NCBI GenBank assembly: GCA_024413465.1 | Contig: JAKSVU010000006.1 | Span: 1 to 64,000 of the forward strand | Direction of reading: 5' to 3' | Source: Alphaproteobacteria bacterium | Lineage (GTDB): Bacteria; Pseudomonadota; Alphaproteobacteria; CAAGCB01; CAG-977 | Length of the DNA: 64,000 bases | Notes under the pieces: generated by a model | Seen by the model: the letters and a program-made list of their open reading frames with translations, nothing else | What the model was told of the DNA's origin: nothing | The model's database searches: none | Shown: one piece after another, positions 28,767 to 38,211 of the stretch | How positions within the stretch are numbered: position 1 is the first letter of the stretch | Layout: every line of letters starts with the position of its first letter | Translations under genes and position numbers: made by a program

Positions 28767-31055
28767 ATGAAAAATCGCGAATTTTTACTTGATGCTTTTG
28801 CATCTTATATTCGTCAAACTACAATCGCTACAAAAGATGCCGTTTTACAGGCATTTAATGAAAACCCTGCAGTTGCCGACTTGTTCGTAAAATATTTTAC
28901 AACAAAATTTGATCCAGCATTAACCGACCGTCATTTAGACGATTTAGTTGCTGAAATTGAAAAAGTTTTACCAAACAATATCGCTTTGAAAGCTGTATTC
29001 TCATTTTTGAAAGCTACCTTGCGTACAAACTATTTCCAAGGTGATAAAGATTACGTTTCTTTCAAAATTAAAAGTGGTGATATTGCCGGTTTACCAAAAC
29101 CAAAACCAATGGCAGAAATTTTCGTTTATTCGGACGAAATGGATGGTTGCCATTTAAGATTTGGAAAAATCGCTCGTGGTGGCATTCGCTGGTCTGATCG
29201 TAAAGACGATTTCAGAACAGAAATTTTGGGCTTGGTTAAAGCTCAACAAGTGAAAAACGTCGTTATCGTTCCAGTTGGTTCAAAAGGTGGATTTTTCCCT
29301 AAAAAACCACCTGTAAATGGAAGTCGTGAAGAAATTCGTAACAACGCAATTGAATGCTATAAAATTCTTATTCGCGGTATGTTAGATTTAACAGATAACT
29401 TCGTTAACGGTGCTATCGTTAACCCAGCAAATACCGTTCGTTATGATGAAAATGATCCATACTTAGTTGTTGCAGCTGATAAAGGAACAGCTTCCTTCTC
29501 AGATATCGCAAATGCTATTTCCTTAGAATACAATTTCTGGTTAGGTGATGCTTTTGCTTCCGGTGGTTCTGCCGGATTTAGCCACAAAGGAATGGCTATT
29601 ACAGCTCGTGGTTCTTGGGAAAGCGTTAAACGCCATTTCAAAGAATGCAACAAGTCTGTTAAAGACGTCTTTACCGCTGTCGGCGTTGGCGATATGAGTG
29701 GTGACGTTTTCGGTAACGCTATGTTATTAGCTGATACAATGAAATTAATCGGTGCTTTCAATGGAACTCATATTTTCGTTGATCCAAATCCAGATCCTGC
29801 TGTCAGCTTCGCAGAACGTCAACGTTTGTTCAAAGCTGAAAAAGCATGGGATAGCTATGACACTTCTAAATTATCCAAGGGCGGTGCTGTTTATTCTCGT
29901 AAAGATGAAACAATTACCTTATCCGAAGAAGCTGTAAAAAGATTTAATTTAGATAAGGCAACCTTGACACCAAACGAATTGTGCAAAGCTATTTTAACGG
30001 CACAAGTTGATTTATTGTATTTCGGTGGTATCGGAACGTATATCAAAGCTTCAGATGAAAATCCAATGGACGTAAAGGATGCTGCAAATGCTCCTATCCG
30101 TATCAATGGAAATGAAGTCAAAGCTCCAATTATTGGCGAAGGGGCAAACCTCGGTATGACACAACGTGGTCGTGTCGAATGTGGTCTTGCTGGTAAACAT
30201 TTGAATACCGATGCTGTTGATAACTCTGCAGGTGTAGATTGTTCAGACCATGAAGTAAACTTGAAAATTATGCTCAACGAAGCTGTTCAAGCTGGCAAAA
30301 TTACAAATGAACAACGTAATACGCTATTAGCAGGATTAAAAGACGAAATTGCTGAACTCGTTTTAAGCGATAACTTCCATCAAACTCAAGTCATTTCTTA
30401 TATGGCTCATCGTGGTGCAAAAAGTATCCCAGGCAACAAGAAATTGATTCACGTTTTGGAAAAAGAAGAAAAACTTGATCGTGCTTTGGAATTTTTACCA
30501 TCTGATGCAGAAATGGATGCTCGTTTCACTCGTGGAGCAGGTTTAACCCGTTCTGAGTTATGCGTATTGATGGCTTATTCAAAATTGACCTTGTTCGATC
30601 ACTTATTGAACAGTGATTTATTTGATGATAAATCATTAGAAGCTCAATTGATTTCTTATTTCCCACAATCAATGGTTGCTAATTGGAAAGCAGAAATGTT
30701 GGCTCACCGTTTGCGTCGTGAAATCATTGGAACAGTTGTTGTCAATGACTTCGTGAACCGCGTTGGTGTCAACTTCATTTCAAGCATTCGCAAAGATGTA
30801 ACAGCTCCGGTTGTTGATATTGTCAAAGCATATTTAGTTGTCAAAACGGCTTATGATACAGATTCAATCTACAAAGCCATCGAAGCAAAACAAATCGATG
30901 AAAATGCAAGAATGGATTTATATCGCAAAGTGATCGTTGAAATCGAAAATATGACTCAAACAGTCCTTAAACAAGGAATGGATGGAAATATTAACGACGA
31001 AGCAAAGAAATGGGCAAATAAACCAAACGAAAAATTTGCTGCATTGAAAGCTTAA
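28767..31055 (+). CDS. NAD-specific glutamate dehydrogenase, large type, half-length
   Basis: 762 residues with an ATG preceded by GGGG. The sequence matches the catalytic and C-terminal part of the large alphaproteobacterial NAD-GDH, which is usually about 1,600 residues: RGGIRWSDRKDDFRTEILGL, the substrate-lysine region VPVGSKGGFFPKK, GVGDMSGDVFGN and ARFTRGAGLTRSELCVLM. It oxidises glutamate to 2-oxoglutarate and ammonia. The usual 750-800-residue N-terminal regulatory region is absent, and the upstream 225 bases contain no remnant of it. The frame is intact, so this looks like a functional short form rather than a broken gene. Confidence 0.9.
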   Translation: MKNREFLLDAFASYIRQTTIATKDAVLQAFNENPAVADLFVKYFTTKFDPALTDRHLDDLVAEIEKVLPNNIALKAVFSFLKATLRTNYFQGDKDYVSFKIKSGDIAGLPKPKPMAEIFVYSDEMDGCHLRFGKIARGGIRWSDRKDDFRTEILGLVKAQQVKNVVIVPVGSKGGFFPKKPPVNGSREEIRNNAIECYKILIRGMLDLTDNFVNGAIVNPANTVRYDENDPYLVVAADKGTASFSDIANAISLEYNFWLGDAFASGGSAGFSHKGMAITARGSWESVKRHFKECNKSVKDVFTAVGVGDMSGDVFGNAMLLADTMKLIGAFNGTHIFVDPNPDPAVSFAERQRLFKAEKAWDSYDTSKLSKGGAVYSRKDETITLSEEAVKRFNLDKATLTPNELCKAILTAQVDLLYFGGIGTYIKASDENPMDVKDAANAPIRINGNEVKAPIIGEGANLGMTQRGRVECGLAGKHLNTDAVDNSAGVDCSDHEVNLKIMLNEAVQAGKITNEQRNTLLAGLKDEIAELVLSDNFHQTQVISYMAHRGAKSIPGNKKLIHVLEKEEKLDRALEFLPSDAEMDARFTRGAGLTRSELCVLMAYSKLTLFDHLLNSDLFDDKSLEAQLISYFPQSMVANWKAEMLAHRLRREIIGTVVVNDFVNRVGVNFISSIRKDVTAPVVDIVKAYLVVKTAYDTDSIYKAIEAKQIDENARMDLYRKVIVEIENMTQTVLKQGMDGNINDEAKKWANKPNEKFAALKA

Positions 31056-31069
31056 TCTATAAAAATAGG

Positions 31070-31131
31070 ACACACCCTGTTATGAAAAAGATATTCATAT
31101 TACTTGCGATATTATTTTTCACAGGGTGTGT
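31070..31131 (+). promoter_or_regulatory. Inverted repeat enclosing the start of the lipoprotein gene
   Basis: Perfect 11-bp arms ACACACCCTGT (31070-31080) and ACAGGGTGTGT (31121-31131) flank a 40-base loop with the ATG at 31082. In the mRNA the left arm overlaps the ribosome-binding region and the right arm the lipobox codons. It may hide the start site or slow the ribosome; chance is possible. Confidence 0.4.
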
Positions 31132-31474
31132 TTCTTTGACTGAAGAAGAACAAGAAACTTTTCAAGAATTAAAATCCTATGGAGCAGATTATTCTGCTTT
31201 TTCCCCTAAAAACGTGTTCATTTCCGCCTTTAATATCTTTGGATTAGGAAATTTTTATTTAGGATACGGAGAAAATGGAGATGAAAGTCAAACAAGTTTA
31301 GGGGTAACAAACGCTTATCTTACCCTTTTGATATTCCCTTTAATTTGGGCTATTCCGGAAGCTATTGTGGATACGTTTACAATTAATCAACGCGCAATGA
31401 TCAATTATTATAAATTTGATCCAAAAGGCATTGAAGAATACACAGCATTTCAAAGAAAATATTTAGCTGAATAA
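31082..31474 (+). CDS. Lipoprotein of unknown function
   Basis: 130 residues with a lipoprotein signal (KKIFILLAILFFTGC; lipobox FTGC). The mature part contains FGLGNFYLGYGENG and a hydrophobic segment (LTLLIFPLIWAIPEAIVDTF) before NQRAMINYYKF. I have an impression of similar small lipoproteins in other bacteria but know no function. It follows gdh by 26 bases. A palindromic element and the convergent znuB gene lie downstream. Confidence 0.7.
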   Translation: MKKIFILLAILFFTGCVSLTEEEQETFQELKSYGADYSAFSPKNVFISAFNIFGLGNFYLGYGENGDESQTSLGVTNAYLTLLIFPLIWAIPEAIVDTFTINQRAMINYYKFDPKGIEEYTAFQRKYLAE

Positions 31475-31489
31475 ATCAAATTATAACTC

Positions 31490-31628
31490 TTTTTCACCTT
31501 GCCCTGTAGGGAAAATACATGATTTTTATTGCCCATGATAGGGGATGAACGAAGTTCATGACGCCAACAGGCTATTATTATTCCCACATGATAGGGGGAA
31601 CGAAATTTCTTAATGAACCGTAGGTGAA
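31490..31628. repeat. Palindromic intergenic element, copy A
   Basis: The element begins TTTTTCACCTTGCCCTGTAG and ends with AGGTGAA at 31622-31628, so TTCACCT and AGGTGAA form its inverted ends. Inside are two related segments (CCCATGATAGGGG and CCCACATGATAGGGGG, each followed by GAACGAA). A second element at 42337 shares its start. Both lie between convergent gene ends. Confidence 0.5.
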
Positions 31629-31673
31629 TTTAGAAATTCGAAAGGGGTAGAAATGTAAATTTGATGAAATACT

Positions 31674-32453
31674 CTACTTTCTAACAAAACATTTGCTGAT
31701 TAAAAAGCAACCTGCACAACAAATTTCAATAGCAGGAGCCGTTGGCACGTCAAAATAATATGATGAACCTATTCCAGCAAATGAACATAAAACACCCAAA
31801 AATATACTGATAATCAATGCCTGTTCTGGTGTTTTTGATAAACTAGAAGCCGTTGCTGCCGGAATAATTAACAAGGCAGAAATCAACAACATCCCTGTCG
31901 TTTTAAAACAAACGGCAACAAAAAATGCTAAAATCACTGTAAATAAAATATTCTGACAACGAACGTCTATTCCCTCACACCGAGCTAATTCAGGATGCAC
32001 GGCACAAAAAACTTGTTTATCCCAGTTTTTGATAAATAAAATGCCACAAACCATGCCAACAACTGCTGTATAAATTAAATCTGTTGTTGTCGTCATTAGC
32101 ACGTCACCAAATAAATATTGTGTCAAATCAGCTCTAAAATTAGGCATAAATGATAAACAAACCAACCCGACGCACAAAGCAGTCTGCCCCAAAATCATTA
32201 AATAAATATCCATCATTTTATGATCAGGCAATTTTATTAATAAAATTGCGATAACCCCTACTAAAATAAAAATGGAGATATTCAAATTTATTCCCATCAA
32301 AATTCCGGCAACAACCCCAAGCAAAACGCAATGAGACAGCGTATCACTAAAATACGTTTCTTTGCGCCAGATCATCAATAATCCGACAGGAGCAGCAAAA
32401 ATTGAAGTTAATACAGCACCAATTAAGGCTTTAATCATGAATGATTCAAACAT
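31674..32453 (-). CDS. znuB: Zinc/manganese ABC transporter permease (ZnuB family)
   Basis: 259 residues with about eight hydrophobic segments and family features: GLLMIWRKETYFSDTLSHCVLLG near the N terminus, GIDVRCQNILFTVILAFFVA, and ALLIIPAATASSLSK. It forms the membrane channel that takes Zn2+ or Mn2+ from a ZnuA-type binding protein, powered by ZnuC. Its start lies inside the end of znuC (19-base overlap), so the two are translationally coupled. Confidence 0.92.
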   Translation of the reverse strand: MFESFMIKALIGAVLTSIFAAPVGLLMIWRKETYFSDTLSHCVLLGVVAGILMGINLNISIFILVGVIAILLIKLPDHKMMDIYLMILGQTALCVGLVCLSFMPNFRADLTQYLFGDVLMTTTTDLIYTAVVGMVCGILFIKNWDKQVFCAVHPELARCEGIDVRCQNILFTVILAFFVAVCFKTTGMLLISALLIIPAATASSLSKTPEQALIISIFLGVLCSFAGIGSSYYFDVPTAPAIEICCAGCFLISKCFVRK

Positions 32454-33139
32454 ATCTGTCCATCCAATTGGTGAATATGATTATGGTGATGGTGATACAA
32501 GGACTTATAGGTCGTTAAATCTGCCACTTCCTCAGGTTTACCAGAACAACAAACGTGATGATTTAAACAAATAACGTTATCCGTTTTTTTCATTACAACG
32601 TATAAATCATGAGAAACCATCAAAATACCACATCCCGTTTGTTTGTTTAATTGATAAATCAAGGCATATAAATTTTCTTCTCCCGCAGGATCAAGCCCTG
32701 CAGAAGGTTCATCCAAAACTAACAGCGTTGGCTTTGACAAAAGAGCTTTTGTTAAAATAACGCGTTGTAACTCTCCTCCTGACAAATGTTGCATTGACTT
32801 GTTTTTCAAATCACTTGCTTCCGTTTGTCTCAACCCTTCATCAATTTCTTGTTCGGTATATTTAGTTCCAAGTGTCAAAAATCGATGAACAGTAAGCGGT
32901 ATTCTGCCTGATAAATTCAATTTCTGTGGCACGTATCCAATACGAACACCTGATGATTTGACTAAATCACCAGACGTCGGTTGAATTATTCCTAAAATAA
33001 GTTTCAGTAATGTCGTTTTACCGGCACCGTTTGGCCCTAAAATCGTCGTGATTTTGCCATCTGGAATATCAAAGCTCAAATGATCTAGAATTTGAAAACC
33101 ATCTGACGCTGAAAAACAAACATCTTTTAAAGAAATCAT
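32435..33139 (-). CDS. znuC: Zinc ABC transporter ATP-binding protein (ZnuC family)
   Basis: 234 residues. Walker A is GPNGAGKTTLLKLI, the ABC signature LSGGELQRVILTKALL and Walker B LLVLDEPSAGLDP. The C-terminal tail is histidine-rich (YHHHHNHIHQ), fitting a metal-sensing or metal-storing role. It begins 6 bases after the solute-binding gene, so a transcript from the phosphatase gene through znuB is likely. The predicted partner ZnuA is encoded divergently at 37408. Confidence 0.92.
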   Translation of the reverse strand: MISLKDVCFSASDGFQILDHLSFDIPDGKITTILGPNGAGKTTLLKLILGIIQPTSGDLVKSSGVRIGYVPQKLNLSGRIPLTVHRFLTLGTKYTEQEIDEGLRQTEASDLKNKSMQHLSGGELQRVILTKALLSKPTLLVLDEPSAGLDPAGEENLYALIYQLNKQTGCGILMVSHDLYVVMKKTDNVICLNHHVCCSGKPEEVADLTTYKSLYHHHHNHIHQLDGQICLNHS

Positions 33140-33145
33140 TGATTA

Positions 33146-33976
33146 TTATTTGGAATGAGAAACCAATCCTTTAATTTTATCAAAAAATCCCTTTTTCTCT
33201 GCTTTCTGAGTTTTTACAACGATAAATACGCATTCTGAAGAATAAACAGGATGTTCGAATTTATAAAATTGCATACGTTCTTTTGTAATCGTTAAATCAC
33301 CGACAACGATATCAACTTGACGATAATTCAAAGCTTTAAATAAGTTATCATAATCGTATGGAACTAAATCAGCAACACCATATCCCAATTCATTTAAAAT
33401 CAAATACAATAAATGAACTGAAAAACCCCGAACTGCACCTTCGTTTGTTTTATAAGAAAAAGGATAACCCTCTGGAGCATACCCAACGATTAAATTTCTT
33501 TTTTCACTTCTAGGAATTGAAGGCATTTCAATTGAATCATAATCTTTTCCTAACCATAAATCTTGATATTTTTTGAAAGTTCCATTTTCGACTAATTTAT
33601 CGTGAACTGCATTGATTTCATCTAATAATTCTTGATCATGTCCATTTACAGCAGAACCATAAGAAATTTCTTCAACTGGTTTTTCATAAATTTCAAGACC
33701 TTCGTTTTCAGCAACGATTTTTTCACTGATAGGTCTTTCCTGAGCAATTGCTTTAATTACGCCAGCTTTTAAAGCCTGTATCATTTCATCATTTGTTTTA
33801 TAATAAACAATTTGAGCTGACGGAATTTTATCTTGCACAATCCCGGCATTGCTCGATCCCATCATCACACCAACTTTTTGATTTTTAAAATCACCAAAAT
33901 CTTCATCAAGTTTTGCGCTTGCACTAAAAGATATAAAAATCCCCATTAAAGCGATTAAATAATTTAATTTTTTCAT
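33146..33976 (-). CDS. Periplasmic solute-binding protein with halves in swapped order
   Basis: 276 residues with a signal peptide (MKKLNYLIALMGIFISFSASA). The domain is of the amino-acid-binding type (SBP_bac_3), but the order is reversed. Residues about 25-150 match the second half of the family (KVGVMMGSSNAG, EALKAG-like MIQALKAGVIKA, ending GTFKKYQDLWLG). Residues about 160-255 match the first half (NLIVGYAPEGYPFSYKTNEG, then DIVVGDLTITKERMQFYKF). This is consistent with circular permutation or a duplication that lost its outer halves. It overlaps the phosphatase gene by ATGA, so the pair may form a ligand-sensing unit. The ligand is unknown. Confidence 0.8.
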   Translation of the reverse strand: MKKLNYLIALMGIFISFSASAKLDEDFGDFKNQKVGVMMGSSNAGIVQDKIPSAQIVYYKTNDEMIQALKAGVIKAIAQERPISEKIVAENEGLEIYEKPVEEISYGSAVNGHDQELLDEINAVHDKLVENGTFKKYQDLWLGKDYDSIEMPSIPRSEKRNLIVGYAPEGYPFSYKTNEGAVRGFSVHLLYLILNELGYGVADLVPYDYDNLFKALNYRQVDIVVGDLTITKERMQFYKFEHPVYSSECVFIVVKTQKAEKKGFFDKIKGLVSHSK

Positions 33977-35853
33977 GCTTTATCTACCCCTTTTTTATAT
34001 GAAAAAGTAAGCAATGTAATATCATCAGATTGTTTAGCATCTCCGCGGAATTGATATATCTCATTTAAAATATGAGGGATCACTTCCTTGCCTTCCAAAC
34101 CTTTGATTTTTTCTAAAACACCTAACAATCTGTCTTTTTCAAACATCTCACTATTTTCATTTTGCGCTTCTGTAACACCATCGGTATATAATAAGAAACG
34201 CTCATTTCCAAATAATTTCAGCGTTTGATTTTCAAATTTTGCCTTTTGAAAAGCACCAACCAAACACCCTCTTTTAACATCCAATAATTGAATTTTACCT
34301 TTAGAATCTTGTATGTAAGGAGGATTATGTCCTCCATTTGCATATACGAAATCCCCTGTCTTAACGTCTAATACACCTATAAAAACAGTCACAAAAGTTC
34401 CTGTTTTATTATTCTTTTCAAGCTCTTTGTTTGCTTTTGATAAAGTATCTGCAGGTGAATTTCCTTGTTCAACTAATTGTTTTATAATTGATTTAGCAGA
34501 CATCATACACATTGCTGCCGGAACACCTTTATCTGATACGTCTGCAATTACGACACATTTTTTTCTATTATTTTCACCGAAAGAAAATGAATCATAAAAA
34601 TCCCCACCAACTTCTTTAGCCGGAAGCATTCTAGCAAAAACAGAAAAACTGCCATCATCATCTTGATAAGAAAAATCTCCCGGCACAACGCTCATCTGAA
34701 TTTCATGTGCAAATTCAAGTTCTCTTTCTACCTTTTTCATGCGTTCTTGCATCATTGTGCGCAAAGAAGAAACCATCTCGTTAATTCCATCAGACAAAAT
34801 TGTAAATTCAGGATTTGTATAAACATCAACAGTTTGTTCTAAATCCCCTTGTCCAATCTTTTGTAACGTTGCATTTGTTTTTTTTATTCCAGAAATAACA
34901 ATTTTTTTAATCAGAAAAGAATTGATGCAGAAAATCACAATTGAGGTAAGCAAGAAAATCAAAAAAGTCCAAAACATTAAAAAATAACTTTCTTGATACA
35001 ATTCAGAAAAAGGCAGAATACCGATTAAGGAAGTTCCTATTTTTGAATCAACTAACATCCTGTAACATAAAACTTTCCCAAGATCCTCAAATTCTGCTTC
35101 AAAAGCACCTCTTTCCGGCATATTTTTAACTTTTAAACCGGCATCCTTTAAATAAAGCCCCTGTAAATTACGATAAGTTGATAAAATAACTTTCTGAGAC
35201 TGACCTCCTAATAACAGCAATAAGCCCTTTTCCCCTATTTTTAATCCACTTAAGGAAGAACGTTGTTTTTCTAGAATTAAACGATCTAAAAAAGGAGCCA
35301 TTGACTGTTGTGTCTGAATCAATCCATTTCTATTTTTTCTGGCTAATTCAACAGTATATTCACCAACGTTTGTTCCTTTTTCAAACAACAAATAATTTTC
35401 TAAACTTTGGGCATCAAAAACAGCCTGATCACGATGTTCATCAAAGGTCTCAATCTTATGAACAGACCTCATTATTCGACCTATTTGTTCTGGATTTGAT
35501 GATAAAACTATTTTTCCACTGCGATCAGAAACGCTGACATGTTTAAACCCGAATTGAGCAATGATTTTTTTAAAATTTTCTGAATCTTTTACTTTTTTTA
35601 TATCGATTTGATTTAAAACCGTATCCAAAGCTTCTAGTTTTGATAAAGTTTCCTCTTCAAGATTTTGATGAATAGATCTAAATCGATTAAGTGCCATATT
35701 CGTATTTTTGAGGGCATAATCCATGGAACCTTCCATTTTACTAATACCACGTTCTTCTGCATCACCGATAAACAGGAAGAATATAGATACGTTCACAATG
35801 ATTAAAATCAAACATGCAGTTGGAATCAACCATTTGAAAAAAATCTTCTGCAT
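33973..35853 (-). CDS. Membrane PP2C phosphatase (SpoIIE/RsbU type) with HAMP domain
   Basis: 626 residues. Order: membrane segment at about 9-30, extracytoplasmic sensor domain to about 290 (Cache-like, with FGFKHVSVSDRSGKIVLSS), second membrane segment at about 292-316, HAMP at about 318-370, then the PP2C catalytic domain. Metal-binding and active motifs are visible: AKEVGGDFYD, ADVSDKGVPAA, NGGHNPPY and SDDITLL. Such phosphatases dephosphorylate an anti-anti-sigma (STAS) protein in partner-switching control. No STAS gene is nearby; a GHKL domain is fused to a MATE protein at 5323. It is coupled to the solute-binding protein by a 4-base overlap. Confidence 0.92.
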   Translation of the reverse strand: MQKIFFKWLIPTACLILIIVNVSIFFLFIGDAEERGISKMEGSMDYALKNTNMALNRFRSIHQNLEEETLSKLEALDTVLNQIDIKKVKDSENFKKIIAQFGFKHVSVSDRSGKIVLSSNPEQIGRIMRSVHKIETFDEHRDQAVFDAQSLENYLLFEKGTNVGEYTVELARKNRNGLIQTQQSMAPFLDRLILEKQRSSLSGLKIGEKGLLLLLGGQSQKVILSTYRNLQGLYLKDAGLKVKNMPERGAFEAEFEDLGKVLCYRMLVDSKIGTSLIGILPFSELYQESYFLMFWTFLIFLLTSIVIFCINSFLIKKIVISGIKKTNATLQKIGQGDLEQTVDVYTNPEFTILSDGINEMVSSLRTMMQERMKKVERELEFAHEIQMSVVPGDFSYQDDDGSFSVFARMLPAKEVGGDFYDSFSFGENNRKKCVVIADVSDKGVPAAMCMMSAKSIIKQLVEQGNSPADTLSKANKELEKNNKTGTFVTVFIGVLDVKTGDFVYANGGHNPPYIQDSKGKIQLLDVKRGCLVGAFQKAKFENQTLKLFGNERFLLYTDGVTEAQNENSEMFEKDRLLGVLEKIKGLEGKEVIPHILNEIYQFRGDAKQSDDITLLTFSYKKGVDKA

Positions 35854-35944
35854 AATTCTTCTTCACCTCAAATAAATTTCACTCATTTTATAAAAAAAGA
35901 GAAATCTTGTCAAAAAACATTTTGAAGAATCTTACGATATATTT

Positions 35945-37165
35945 TTATTCATAAAAAATACCAGCAATACACCCTGTAATTAAGGTGGCTAAAAATGCTG
36001 AAAATAGAGATTTGTAAGCTATCTTTGATGCAATATGTAATTTTTCAGGAATTAAAGAACAGATAGATCCTAATGCAATTCCAACAGAGCCTACGTTGGC
36101 AAAACCGCATAAAGCATACGAAGCTATCATCGCTGATTTGTCAGAAATGGCACCTGTATTGATTAAATTACCTAATTCAAAATAAGAGGGAATTTCAGTT
36201 AAAATCGTCCTTGTTCCTAACAGCTCTGAAACTTTAAATACGTCTGCTGTATCTACTCCTAGAAAAAATGAAAATGGGACAAACAAATAACCCAATAATT
36301 CCGTTATCGAATAAGGAAAAAATGAAGTTAATATCATATTCACTATGCTAACTAAACCAACAATTGCAATCAGCATTTCACAGATACTGAAAATCACTTT
36401 TCCGCCTTCAGCTGCACAAATGACAATTGTTCCGTTAAATGTTTTGTAATTTTCCGGTTTTTCTATCTTAATATCTGCTTCTTCTACTTCTTCAGTTTCT
36501 GGTTCCATAATTTTAGCAATCAAAACTGCTGCAGGAAGTGATAGAACAGAAGCACTCGCCAAATGTCCTGCAATTGTTGGAAATTTTGATGATAAAACGG
36601 AAACGTATAAAACAAGCGTTGTAGAAGCAACAGTTGCCATATACAAAGTGAACATCAAAAAAATCTGTGATCTCGTTAATTTACGTAAATAAGGTCGAAT
36701 ACTGAAAAAAGATTCTGTTCCAACAAACAAACTGCATGCTGAATAAACAGCTTCCAACACTGAAACACCTAATATTTTTCTGACTAAAAAAGCTATCTTT
36801 GAAATAATGAAAGTCATTATTCCTAAATAATATAAAACACCAAACAATACAGAAAATACAATAATCAAAGGCAAACAATGGAAAGCAAAAATAAATCCTG
36901 TTTGTTCATTTGGTTCTCCCAAAGATCCTAAAACAAATTTTTGTCCTTCTTTGGCAGCCACGATCAATTTATCAAAACATTCACTAAACCACAACAACAT
37001 ATCTCGGCTGTTTGGCAACAAAAAAATAGGAATTGCAATGATAAATGGAGTAATAAAAGCAATTAAAACCGTCTTATAATTTATTTTTTTTCTGTTTGAA
37101 CTGCATAAATAAGCAACTCCCATAAAAAATAAAATTCCCAAAAAACTGATAAATTTTTGCCCCAT
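35945..37165 (-). CDS. Concentrative nucleoside transporter (NupC/CNT family)
   Basis: 406 residues with about ten hydrophobic segments. The family motif around GTESFFSIRPYLRKLT (nucleoside-binding helix) and SYALCGFANVGSVGIALG are clear. CNT proteins import nucleosides using a Na+ or H+ gradient. It stands alone between the phosphatase gene (92-base gap) and the divergent znuA (242-base gap). Nucleoside specificity cannot be deduced. Confidence 0.93.
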   Translation of the reverse strand: MGQKFISFLGILFFMGVAYLCSSNRKKINYKTVLIAFITPFIIAIPIFLLPNSRDMLLWFSECFDKLIVAAKEGQKFVLGSLGEPNEQTGFIFAFHCLPLIIVFSVLFGVLYYLGIMTFIISKIAFLVRKILGVSVLEAVYSACSLFVGTESFFSIRPYLRKLTRSQIFLMFTLYMATVASTTLVLYVSVLSSKFPTIAGHLASASVLSLPAAVLIAKIMEPETEEVEEADIKIEKPENYKTFNGTIVICAAEGGKVIFSICEMLIAIVGLVSIVNMILTSFFPYSITELLGYLFVPFSFFLGVDTADVFKVSELLGTRTILTEIPSYFELGNLINTGAISDKSAMIASYALCGFANVGSVGIALGSICSLIPEKLHIASKIAYKSLFSAFLATLITGCIAGIFYE

Positions 37166-37407
37166 TCCTTTATTCCTTCATTTTTTTCTGGTGAAATCAT
37201 CACGCTTTGTTGTATTTTAAAGCAGAATTATCTTGATGCAAATAAAAAAAATCTCATTAAATTTCTTTAGTAATTTACCTTTTAAAAATTGTCTTATCCC
37301 TAAATAAAGAGGAATTTTAAGATTACTAAATTTTGAATAAATTTTTCTTTAATTATTTTGCTGAAAAAGATATAAATAAACTACAATTGCAAATAATTCG
37401 GGGCACC

Positions 37408-38211
37408 ATGTTTAAATTCTTGTTGTTTTTTATCTGTTTATTTTCATCTCAAGCATACGCTCAATCTCAGCCAAAAATCTTAGCGTCAATTGCCCCCATC
37501 GCCTCACTTATTCAAAACATTACGACACAAGAAACAGAATTTTTAATTAAAACGGATTTACACGACTATCAATTACGCCCATCAGATAGAAAAAAAATAG
37601 AAGAAGCTGAGTTCTTTTTTTACGGATCAGACAATCTGGAAATTTTTACAAAAAAAATTCAATCAAATAAATTTGCCCTTGATGATGGCAAAGATAACCC
37701 CCATTTTTGGCTTTCCATTAATAAAATGATCAAAGCAGGATATAAAATCGCAAACATTTTAGGTGAAAAATACCCTAAACAAGCCGATTTTTACCTAAAC
37801 AATGCCAAAAAATTTGATTCAAAAATGTCAGAATTCTTATCTTCGCATAAAGATATTTTAAGAAAAGATGTTCCGTATTTTGTTTTTCATGATGCTTATG
37901 AACCTTTTGAACAAGATTTTGGGATTAGATCCGTCGGTTGTATCAAAGTAACGCCACATCAACAAAGTTCTGCCAAAAAAACAGCTGAATTATTAAAAAA
38001 GATGGATCAATTCCCTCAATTTTGCTTATTTATAGAACCGGAAACAGCTGAAAAAACAATTCAAACCTTTATTGAAAACAGAACTGTTTTTATCACAGAA
38101 TTAGATCCTCTTGGTACAGAAATTATTCCTGTAAATCAATCGTTCTATGAAAAACTTTTAACAAAAATATTTACACAAATAACTTCTTGTTTTTCAAAGA
38201 TACAACCATGA
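37408..38211 (+). CDS. znuA: Zinc-binding periplasmic protein ZnuA
   Basis: 267 residues from the ATG at 37408, which starts a signal peptide (MFKFLLFFICLFSSQAYAQ); a TTG 75 bases upstream would bury this signal. Three metal-binding histidines are seen in the family contexts LHDYQLRPSDRKK, NPHFWLS and VFHDAYEPFEQDFGI. The usual long His-rich loop is missing. It hands zinc to ZnuB/ZnuC, encoded on the opposite strand about 4 kb away. It overlaps the next gene by ATGA. Confidence 0.9.
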   Translation: MFKFLLFFICLFSSQAYAQSQPKILASIAPIASLIQNITTQETEFLIKTDLHDYQLRPSDRKKIEEAEFFFYGSDNLEIFTKKIQSNKFALDDGKDNPHFWLSINKMIKAGYKIANILGEKYPKQADFYLNNAKKFDSKMSEFLSSHKDILRKDVPYFVFHDAYEPFEQDFGIRSVGCIKVTPHQQSSAKKTAELLKKMDQFPQFCLFIEPETAEKTIQTFIENRTVFITELDPLGTEIIPVNQSFYEKLLTKIFTQITSCFSKIQP

